Positions 34,141 to 43,206 of a DNA stretch of 64,000 nt are shown piece after piece. Position numbers and translations under genes: made by a program. Position 1 is the first letter of the stretch. Every line of letters starts with the position of its first letter. The DNA comes from Eutrigla gurnardus (lineage: Eukaryota > Chordata > Actinopteri > Perciformes > Triglidae), in NCBI GenBank assembly GCA_963514095.1, contig OY741286.1, forward strand, positions 926,611 through 990,610, written 5' to 3'. Under the pieces are notes generated by a model. The model saw only the letters and a program-made list of their open reading frames with translations, was not told the origin of the DNA and did not search any database.

Positions 34141-35348
34141 AAGACTACATTTCCCACTGACTGCTCCTTCCTGTCCACCAATCAGAGCCCACCATTCTTG
34201 TCTCCATTTTAAAGTTTAAATGGAGTTTCTAGGTGAAAGTATGACTGAGCAGAAGAAATTGACTAAAAAAACTACATTTCCCACTGACTGCTCCTTCCTG
34301 TCCACCAATCAGAGCCCACCACTCGTATCTCCATTTTAAAGTTTAAATGGAGTTTCTAGGTGAAAGTATGGCTGAGCTGAAGACGTTTGACTAAAAAAAA
34401 CTACATTTCCCACTACTAAATGTAGTTTTTAGTACATTCCTGTCCACCAATCAGAGCACACCACTCGTCTCTCCATTTTAAAGTTTAAATGGAGTTTCTA
34501 GGTGAAAGTCTGCCCGAGCAGAAGACGTTTGACTAAAAAAACTACATTTCCCACTAGTAAATGTAGTTTTTAGTACATTCCTGTCCACCAATCAGAGCAC
34601 ACCACTCGTCTCTCCATTTTAAAGTTTAAATGGAGTTTCTAGGTGAAAGTCTGCCCGAGCAGAAGACGTTTGACTAAAAAAACTACATTTCCCACTACTA
34701 AATGTAGTTTTTAGTACATTCCTGTCCACCAATCAGAGCACACCACTCGTCTCTCCATTTTAAAGTTTAAATGGAGTTTCTAGGTGAAAGTCTGCCCGAG
34801 CAGAAGACGTTTGACTAAAAAAAACTACATTTCCCACTACTAAATGTAGTTTTTAGTACATTCCTGTCCACCAATCAGAGCACACCACTCGTCTCTCCAT
34901 TTTAAAGTTTAAATGGAGTTTCTAGGTGAAAGTCTGCCCGAGCAGAAGACGTTTGACTAAAAAAACTACATTTCCCACTACTAAATGTAGTTTTTAGTAC
35001 ATTCCTGTCCACCAATCAGAGCACACCACTCGTCTCTCCATTTTAAAGTTTAAATGGAGTTTCTAGGTGAAAGTATGGCTGAGCTGAAGTCGTTTGACTA
35101 AAAAAACGACATTTCCCATTACTAAATGTAGTTTTTAGTACATTCCTGTCCACCAATCAGAGCACACCACTTGTGTCTCCATTTTAAAGTTTAAATGGAG
35201 TTTCTAGGTGAAAGTCTGCCCGAGCAGAAGACGTTTGACTAAAAAAACTACATTTCCCACTACTAAATGTAGTTTTTAGTACATTCCTGTCCACCAATCA
35301 GAGCACACCACTCGTGTCTCCATTTTAAAGTTTAAATGGAGTTTCTAG

Positions 35349-35877
35349 GGCTGTATTTGAAACCGCATACCACCGTACTGCCTACTACATACTGCGTTAG
35401 TATATACTGTAGCCTATACTGCGTACTGAATGTGGGATTCAGTATGCTACTTCAGCAGACCGACGCCGTTCACACCGCAGTATGCAGTATGCAAGTTTCC
35501 CAGAATGCATTTCGTGGCGACCGGCAGCGGTAGTTGTAACACAGGCGCAAAGCTGTTTTATTTCCCGCTGTAGCGCTGTTATTATGTCACTTTATTAAAT
35601 TTTAATATTTTTTCATGCGAGAAAGTAACCGTTTAGATCCCCAATGTGCGGTTAGTTTACCCAAATGATCCAGGCTCCAGCGCATTGCATTGTGGGAAAG
35701 AGTAGGCAGAGTAGACTGGTCGGATGCATACTGGAAATATTCTCCGAATCAGTACGACATCCGGGAACTTTTCGCATACTGCAGATTTTGCTTTTGTTTG
35801 CATACTGCATACTGCATACTACATTTTGGCCAAATCAGTACGTACTAGCAGTATAGTATGCGGTTTCGAATACAGCC
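35349..35877. mobile_element. PIF/Harbinger-like MITE in the tandem array
   Basis: A 529-bp element with ends ggctgtatttgaaaccgcat and ggtttcgaatacagcc, rich in internal GCATACTGCATACT repeats near both ends. The flanks TAG (35346-35348) and TGG (35878-35880) interrupt an otherwise intact array unit (gtttctaggtgaaag). No coding capacity. Confidence 0.8.
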
Positions 35878-37540
35878 TGGGTGAAAGTATGGCTGAGCTG
35901 AAGACGTTTGACTAAAAAAAATTACATTTCCCACTACTAAATGTAGTTTTTAGTACATTCCTGTCCACCAATCAGAGCACACCTGCTGTCAGTTATGAAG
36001 ATTAGAGCTCCAGAGTGCTGTCACCATAGCAACGGCCCTTGGTGCGTGTGTGTAACTGTCTTTAAGCCTCTCTCTGCCTCTCACTATCGCTCCATTCCGG
36101 CTTTGCGGTCGCTCCGAAACAAAAGCTTGCCACGCTCACATCGAAACTGCCCCGAGCACTGGTCCTATTTCATAGCTGTAGGGGCCAGTGCTGTAGGGGC
36201 CAGTGCTCGGTGCGATTGCACCGTGGCCCTAATTATCCATCGTAGAAGTCCAAGTTTGGTTACACCAGTGAGGTTGAATAGATAAGTGGATGATTCAATT
36301 GCATTCAAGTTACATTTTTTTCTTTTTTCTTTTTTGTAGGTGAAAGATGAAGTGCAGAAGCATGGCTGCAAAGCTGCGCTGAGAAAATATGACCAATATT
36401 CTGTGAAGGTAAAACATGATGTAATGTCAAGAAATATACAATTAAAAAACTGAATTATGTAAACTTACTACAGGCATTTTAATACATTACAAATATACAT
36501 AGGGTGTGCCATTTCTAGGGATAACCACAATATTGCAGTATCATGCAATGAAGACTTCCAGAAGAAAAAAATTGGAATAATAACGCACATTGCGCTTGAG
36601 CCCGTTAATATCACTGCGGGTGAAGCTCCTTAGTGACAGCCCTCACCATTTCCAATGTTTCATTCTTTGTGGATGCAGCAATTTGTTTATTTCACAGGAG
36701 TATCTGATTGAAGAAGGAGGTCTGAGTCAAGAAGCAGTGAGGATGATTGGAGACCTGCTTAATGAGCAGAGTCTTATGTACACTGCGCTGACTGAGATGA
36801 TCTATGACCAGAGTGACATCAATGACAACGTGAAGTAAGGCCCTACATCCCACACTGTCAAGTAGTCGAGATGGGAAACCGTTGTTTGCACAGTAGACTT
36901 AAAAAGCGATAAAACCTCTACCCAGGAAAATGTGGTTGGAAATCAAACCAAATGATAAATCTAAGATACTTCTTTGCAGATGACTCAGTGTTATACATTT
37001 TGTATTCAAAATTTTGTTTCCCACTCAATCCATCAACTGTACAATGACTTATAGAAGACACTGGTCAATTTTAATCATTAGAACTAAAAGACTTAGTAAT
37101 TGACTGGCTTTATATGTAGTGACAAGGTACATTTTGACTTCAACGAACAGCAAAACTCCTCCAGCATGCAATTGTAAATGAGTCTTCCTTAAACTTCATT
37201 AACCTTACATCCACTATTATCACCTTAGCTCTGCTTTGGTTTTCACCAAAGCTTTCAGATATGAATCCAGCCTTCATTCTGATATTAGCAGCCTCAGACC
37301 AAATCACAATAGACACAAATGATTGCAGGTTGCTCCCCACTTTGCATTATTATCTACTTATTTAAATATGCTAACATGTTGCTAAAGCACAGGCTATGGA
37401 CAAGAATGCATTCAATAAGAGTATTTTTATTTTTGTTTTAAGGTACGACGAAGTGACCGGTGGGTCAGACTTTCTCCCCAATGCTTTTCTTAGTGTCCTT
37501 GATGTCCCTATCCACCTCAACTCCAAGGTCAAACATATCA

Positions 37541-38399
37541 GTGAATCATGAAATGCTGATTTGTTTTCTCTCATAAATTTGTGAAGAAATGTCAATATTC
37601 ACACCAGCAAAGCATATCAAAACATAAAAGTGCAAATATACATGGATCATTAAGGGAACACAGTTCTGTCTCTTGTTTTCTGTAGCTGCGACTAAAAAAA
37701 TAAATAAAATAAAACTACAATCACAACAAATGGCGTTTCACATAATTTCAAATGATGAATGTACCTCCCACATTATAAATGTTTAGCAACACTACAAAAA
37801 GTGGTTGCCTGCTTCTGTCTAAACCCTCAGCTGTAAACTCATCATTTGAACAACAAATCACTCAACTATTTGCCTGGTTGTCTGCATTTGAGTTCCTCCT
37901 ACACAACTCGGAAGTGAAGGGCCAGTCAACTTAACTTCGACACTACTTTTAGCTCTTCCTAAATCTGTGCGGTTTTGACTCACTGAGGAAATGAGCGCTG
38001 TGCAGCAGTTCTGCTTTCTAGCACAAGGTTTTACTTTCAATGCATGAGGAGACGAGGAGAGGGCAGAATTAACCTCCTAATACAGAGGTCGTCAGTGTTT
38101 TTCAGGACCAATTATCTTATAGTGACACAGTGGAGGGACCCCCTATTACACATCGTATAAAGTTGTGTTGCTTATTAAACTGGGCCTATAATCGTGTCGT
38201 AAAGCCTATCGTGCCATTTATAACAGTACTTTGTTATGATGTATGTAAACAATGCTAAGATATTAAAATAATAATTGTTTACAGATTCATATATTTATAG
38301 AACATATTTTAATTCTATATTGGCATTTCTACATCACTCATAACGTTTAAAAATGTAGATTTTCTTCTGCTGATTGCACTTCCAGACAATTAGCTCAGT
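37541..38399. other. Intergenic region
   Basis: AT-rich sequence with no gene recognised. I looked on the minus strand for the remaining C-type-lectin exons and did not find them. Confidence 0.5.
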
Positions 38400-38965
38400 T
38401 GCCCTGAGCTAATTGGGCAACCCTTGAAAAACGAAAGGGTTCTTAGTGGAACTCCCTGTGTGGGTTCTAGATGAAACCCTTGAAATATGAAAGGGTTCTT
38501 AGTGGAACTCCTTGTGTGGGTTCTAGATGAAACCCTTGAAATATGAAAGGGTTCTTAGTGGAACTCCCTGTGCAGGTTCTAGATGAAACCCTTGAAATAT
38601 GAAAGGGTTCTTAGTGGAACTCCCTGTGTGGGTTCTAGCCGAACCCTTGAAAAATGAAAGGGTTCTTAGTGGAACTCCCTGTGCAGGTTCTAGATGAAAC
38701 CCTTGAAATATGAAAGGGTTCTTAGTGGAACTCCCTGCGTGGGTTCTTTGTAGAACCTCTCATGGGGGCTTCTGGGTGGAACCTTACACACACAGTTCTA
38801 GGTATAACCCTTTATGTTGGGTTCTCGGTAAAACCTTCCAAAAGGGTTCCAGGTGGAACCTTTATAAAAGGTTCTACCTGGAGCCAAAAGGGGTTATCCT
38901 ATGAGGACAAGCCGAAGAACCTTATATGCTTCTACTTAGCACTTTTATTTCTAAGAGTGTATAAG
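38400..38965. mobile_element. GAACCCTT-rich non-autonomous element, copy 1
   Basis: Five or six tandem units of about 60 bp with gaaagggttcttagtggaac and gggttctagatgaaaccctt, then a unique right part ending cacttttatttctaagagtg. An inverted copy lies at 41700-42300 and a third, shorter relative at 48520-48795. The shared terminus (ctcttagaaataa on the opposite strand) suggests a mobile element. Confidence 0.65.
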
Positions 38966-39456
38966 ATACCTGTTGTGCATCGGAACCTCCAACCCATGTG
39001 TGATCTTGCTGATGACTGGCGCTCATTATCAGCCTCTGAATCTCGTGGTACTCCAGGACGTTGTGAATAGATGCAAGGTTTCCACCCAGGGACTGGCAGT
39101 TTTTCTACGGTGAGAAGGGCAACACCGAGTCAGCGTTTATGCAGACAAACTGGACTTGTGTCTTGAATCAGAGACAGCAGCGTTACCTCAGCTCGAGCCC
39201 AACTCAAGGGTTTTGGAAAGTAGAGGAAACAGCGCCCTCGGAACGGAGACCAACCGCCGGAACATGTCGACCTCTTATCGCGACTTTCTGCTCAGAACAA
39301 ACAGAGTTCTGTGGGTTAAAGTCTCCTTTTGTATGATGTTTAAATTAGTGTATTAAATCCATTTATTTGGATTGTGTGAAGATGCTGAGTCATTATAAGA
39401 TATATGTCACTATATCACAATATAACAATGCACAATGCATTGCACACTATAATATA

Positions 39457-41087
39457 CACTCAACAAAAATATAAACGCAACACTTTTGTTTTTGCTCCCA
39501 TTTTTCATGAGATGGACTTAAAGATCTAAAATTCATTCCAGATACACAATATTACCATTTCTCTCAAACATTGTTCACAAATCAGTCTAAATGTGTGATA
39601 GTGAGCACTTCTGCTTTGCTGAGATAATCCATCCCACCTCACAGGTGTGCCACATCAAGATGCTGATCTGGCATCATGATTAGTGCACAGGTGTGCCTTA
39701 GACTGTCCACAATTAAAGGCCACCCTGAAATGTGCATTTTTTTGCTTTATTGGGGGTCTGGGGACTCAGAACCAGTCAGTATCTGGTGTGACCACCATTT
39801 GCCTCATGCAGTGCAACACATCTTCTTCGCATAGAGTTTATCAGATTGTCAATTGTGGCCTGTGGAATGTTGGTCCACTCCTCTTCAATGGCTGTGCGAA
39901 GTTGCTGAATATTAGTGGGAACTGGTACACGCGGTCGTATACGCCGGTCAAGCACATCCCAAACATGCTCAATGGGTGACATGTCCGGTGAGTATGCTGG
40001 CCATGCAAGAACTGGGACATTTTCAGCTTCCAAGAATTGTGTACAGATCCTTGCAACATGGGGCCGTGCATTATCTTGCTGAAACATGAGGTGATGTTCA
40101 TGGATGTATGGCACAACAATGGGCCTCAGGATCTCATCACGGTATCTCTGTGCATTCAAAATGCCATCAATAAAATGCACCTGTGTTCTTCGTCCATAAC
40201 AGATGCCTGCCCATACCATAACCCCACCACCACCATGGGCCACTCGATCCACAACATTGACATCAGCAAAGCGCTCACCCACACGACGCCACACACGCTG
40301 TCTGCCATCTGCCCTGAACAATGTAAACCGAGATTCATCCCTGAAGAGAACACCTCTCCAACGTGCCAGACGCCATCGAATGTGAGCATTTGCCCACTCA
40401 AGTCTGTTACGGCGACGAGCTGGAGTCAGGTCAAGACCCCGATGAGGACGACGAGCATGCAGTTGAGCTTCCCTGAGACGGTTTCTGACAGTTTGTGCAG
40501 AAATTGTTTGGTTATGCAAACCAATTGTTTCAGCAGCTGTCTGAGTGGCTGGTCTCAGACGATCTTGGAGGTGAACCTGCTGGATGTGGAGGTCCTGGGC
40601 TGGTGTGGTTACACGTGGTCTGCGGTTGTGAGGCCGGTTGGATGTACTGCCATATTCTCTAAAACGCCTTTGGAGACGGCTTATGGTGGAGAAATTAACA
40701 TTCAATGCAAGAGCAACAGATCTGGTTGACATTCCTGCTGTCAGCATGCCAATTGCACGCTCCCTCAATGCTTGTGGCATCTGTGGCATTTTGCTGTGAG
40801 ACAAAACTGCACATTTCAGAGTGGCCTTTTATTGTGGGGAGTATAAGGTACACCTGTGCACTAATCATGATGTCAGATCAGCATCTTGATGTGGCACACC
40901 TGTGAGGTGGGATGGATTATCTCAGCAAAGCAGAAGTGCTCACTATCACACATTTAGACAGATTTGTGAACAATGTTTGAGAGAAATGGTAATATTGTGT
41001 ATCTGGAATGAATTTTAGATCTTTAAGTCCATCTCATGAAAAATGGGAGAAAAAACAAAAGTGTTGCGTTTATATTTTTGTTGAGTG
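39457..41087. mobile_element. Intact Tc1-like transposon with long terminal inverted repeats
   Basis: The element is 1631 bp, flanked by TA at 39455-39456 and 41088-41089. The ends are cactcaacaaaaatataaac and its inverse. The terminal inverted repeats extend about 280 bp (39457 to about 39738, and about 40807 to 41087) with few mismatches. A single uninterrupted transposase lies between them. Confidence 0.95.
39776..40804 (-). CDS. Tc1-like transposase, full length
   Basis: This 342-residue frame is uninterrupted and matches the usual Tc1-family length. It starts with a paired-type helix-turn-helix region (ALRERAIGMLTAGMSTRSVA; second part around QTISAQTVRNRLREA). The DDE catalytic domain has LFRDESRFTLF (first D), MFQQDNARPHVAR (second D) and SPDMSPIEHVWDVLD, where E lies 34 residues after the second D as in Tc1 elements. 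GGGGVMVWAGI is the conserved glycine-rich block, and the protein ends GGHTRY. It cuts and pastes DNA at TA sites through the terminal repeats. With intact ends and frame, it could be active or recently active. Confidence 0.95.
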   Translation of the reverse strand: MSHSKMPQMPQALRERAIGMLTAGMSTRSVALALNVNFSTISRLQRRFREYGSTSNRPHNRRPRVTTPAQDLHIQQVHLQDRLRPATQTAAETIGLHNQTISAQTVRNRLREAQLHARRPHRGLDLTPARRRNRLEWANAHIRWRLARWRGVLFRDESRFTLFRADGRQRVWRRVGERFADVNVVDRVAHGGGGVMVWAGICYGRRTQVHFIDGILNAQRYRDEILRPIVVPYIHEHHLMFQQDNARPHVARICTQFLEAENVPVLAWPAYSPDMSPIEHVWDVLDRRIRPRVPVPTNIQQLRTAIEEEWTNIPQATIDNLINSMRRRCVALHEANGGHTRY

Positions 41088-41455
41088 TAACTACATAATA
41101 TAACACAATGCATGGTGAAATAACACAAGATGACGCATTAAACATGGCACAAAGAAAAGTTAATAGAACAGAAAGCACAATAAAACAAATAACACAATAA
41201 AAATACATGACATAATTCAACATAAATCAACAATAAAATAATATCAAAGGTTTTCCAACACTCGCCTGATTGGTCAGTTTTGGGCGTTTCCTCTGGGAGA
41301 GCTAGAAAGGTTTGACACTGCAGTTATTGACCTGGGTTGTTCCAGTTAACTGGTCATAAATACATGTGGATCAGTTCCTACATGTCATACTCACCAGCAG
41401 CTCCAGCCAGAACCGTCATGGCACTGACAAGTGCAGACACAGTCAGCAGCTTCAT

Positions 41456-41699
41456 GGTGGGGATATGAGATGATGAATACCTGTATGTACTAACGTACGG
41501 TCAGTCCAGTGAAGGGAAGTCAGGAAATAGTGAAGTTTGAAACAAACCTGTAGCTTCAGCCGTCCTGGAAGAAGGTGGTGAAAAGAGGAGGACGAGCTCT
41601 TAAGTAGAGTCTCTTATCTTATCATCTCTCAAGAAACAGGGAACTGGTTGTTGACACTGTAATGTTGCATGTGACCTTAAGTCAGAAAGACTATGTAAG
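41456..41699. other. 5' flank of the lectin remnant
   Basis: Presumed promoter and 5' untranslated region of the minus-strand lectin fragment. No other feature seen. Confidence 0.4.
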
Positions 41700-42300
41700 G
41701 TACGCTCTTAGAAATAAAAGTGCCATATAAGTAGAACCATATAAGGTTCTTCGGCTTGTCCTCATAGGAGAACCCTTTTTGGCTCCAGGTAGAACCTTTT
41801 ATAAAGGTTCCACCTGGAACCCTTTTGGAGGGTTCTACCGAGAACTCCACATAAAGGGTTATACCTAGAACTGTGTGTGTAAGGTTCCACCCAGAACCCC
41901 CCATGAGAGGTTCTACAAAGAACTCGGACAGGGAGTTCCACTTAGAACCCTTTCGTTTTTCAAGGGTTTCATCTAGAAACCGCACAGGGAGTTCCACTAA
42001 GAACCCTCTCGTATTTCAAGGGTTTCATCTAGAACCCACACAAGGAGTTCCACTAAGAACCCTTTCATATTTCAAGGGTTTCGTCTAGAACCCATACAGG
42101 GAGTTCCACTAAAAACCCTTTTGTTTTTCAAGGGTTTCATCTAGAACCTACAAAAGGAGTTCCACCAAAAACCCTTTCATGTTTCAAGGGTTTCATCTAG
42201 ACCTCACACAGGGGGTTCTAAAAACATCCCTTTTCAAAGGTTTTCACAAATAACAGTCTCATCTTCTGAGGGTTCTATGAAGAACCATATTGTATTCTAC
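41700..42300. mobile_element. GAACCCTT-rich non-autonomous element, inverted copy
   Basis: It begins ctcttagaaataaaagtgcc and runs through aggttctacaaagaactc into units of about 60 bp with tttcaagggtttcatctaga. This is the reverse orientation of 38400-38965. Confidence 0.65.
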
Positions 42301-42463
42301 GGATCAGTTTAGTTCATATTATATTGTGGTCATTTATCATGTTGACATTAAACAAAGATTCAAAACATTTTAATGAGAAAAACATTTATTTAAAGATAGT
42401 CCAACAGAACAGGCTGTGTAGGTCCCAGGGGAGAACAGGTCAAAAGTCAGCATCGGTCCAGTG

Positions 42464-42637
42464 CAGGGGTGCCCAACTCCGGTCCTGGAGAGCACCTGAT
42501 TCGAATGATTTTCAGACCTGTGACAAGCTTCAGTTGCTTGATAACGAGCACATCATTAGAATCAGGTGTGTAAGAGCAGGGAGAAACCTAAAACTTGCAG
42601 GACAGTGGCTCTGCAGGACCGGAGTTGGGCACCCCTG
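42464..42637. mobile_element. Short hAT-type MITE with perfect 8-bp target duplication
   Basis: A 174-bp element with ends caggggtgcccaactccggt and, inverted, caggggtgcccaactccggt. The flanks are identical: GTCCAGTG at 42456-42463 and 42638-42645. No coding capacity. Confidence 0.95.
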
Positions 42638-43206
42638 GTCCAGTGGAATCAGCAACATGACAGGCCAGGCACATCATGCTGTCCTCAGTAGGTGAATTTG
42701 TGTAATCTCCAGCCACGGTGACATGGCAGAAAGGGGAGACAAAAAAGTGTTAGTTCCTTCAATCCAAGGTGCACTTACTGCATTTACTGCACCTTATTGT
42801 AAGCTATCTACAAACAATAAAATAATGCATGGTCCAACGAAAGGAATCAGAGCACATACTGTACATAGTAAATTTGACAGTGGAACAGAATCATGAGAAA
42901 GTGAGGGAACAATAATGGAAATCTCAGCGAAACCCTCTTTTTCAAGCCAATGGCACACTTCGGCTTTCGTCCAAGCTGTGTAAGTCATTTCAACAAGAAA
43001 ACAAACAAACAAACAAAACATAACAAGAAACACATGCTTAGTCCACCTTTCACCATAAAAGTCCTCAGCTAGGGTCAAGCATGCTGAAATAAGATATTAT
43101 ATTTAGCTCACCTTGATTCTCTGAAGTTTCTTCTGTTCTCTCTCTCTCTTCTGTTCTTCTTTGTTCTGTTCTGTTCACAGTAATCACTATTGGTATGTCA
43201 CACCTG

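Larger units (their letters stand above)
31885..35990. repeat. Satellite-like tandem array of about 128-141-bp units
   Basis: About eleven units share cctgtccaccaatcagagc, the palindromic ccattttaaagtttaaatgg and gtttctaggtgaaagt. Units at 34390-35340 also carry an inverted repeat around actacatttcccactactaa/atgtagt. The array is interrupted by a LINE (32117-34140) and a MITE (35349-35877). Near-identity of the 140-bp units at 34440-35050 implies recent expansion. Confidence 0.9.
31465..37540 (+). pseudogene. L-amino-acid-oxidase-like (IL4I1-like) exons, split and incomplete
   Basis: Plus-strand pieces resemble the substrate-binding part of fish L-amino-acid oxidase: 31465-31506 (weak); about 31520-31612 (NGLLKRTYTV, GKSANELLQQALQK); 36340-36408 (23 codons, CKAALRKYD); 36698-36834 (EYLIEEGGLSQEAV, LLNEQSLMYTALTEM); and 37443-37540 (YDEVTGGSDFLP). 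Splice sites and phases are consistent among the last three. The FAD-binding N-terminus and the C-terminal half are not in view. Between the first and later exons lies 4.7 kb that includes a tandem array, a LINE and a MITE. The exon at 31520 also seems to lack about 15 residues usually found between TYTV and GKSA. The enzyme deaminates amino acids, releasing hydrogen peroxide; I infer a decayed or fragmentary copy. Confidence 0.6.
38970..41455 (-). pseudogene. C-type lectin gene remnant (fish soluble lectin type)
   Basis: Three minus-strand exons remain: 41455-41395, a signal peptide (MKLLTVSALVSAMTVLAGAA) ending in GTGAGT; about 39273-39187, the start of a C-type lectin domain (CSGGWSPFRGRCFLYFP, SWARAE); and 39104-38970, its continuation (NCQSLGGNLASIHNVLEY, TWVGGSDAQ). 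The layout resembles small secreted fish lectins. The exons that should carry the WSDG-type region and the C-terminal cysteines are not found; sequence after the last donor passes within about 10 bp into the GAACCCTT element. An intact Tc1-like transposon fills the intron after the signal exon. I call it truncated; a distant continuation cannot be excluded. Confidence 0.7.

Noticed and set aside
34141..34181. Start of the long LINE frame on the minus strand, including its apparent initiator
   Set aside because: These codons are tandem-array sequence read through by chance, and the first codon is TTG. The LINE begins at about 34140.
40037..40729. 230-codon plus-strand frame across the Tc1 element
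   Set aside because: It is antisense to the intact, well-conserved transposase and has no domain of its own.
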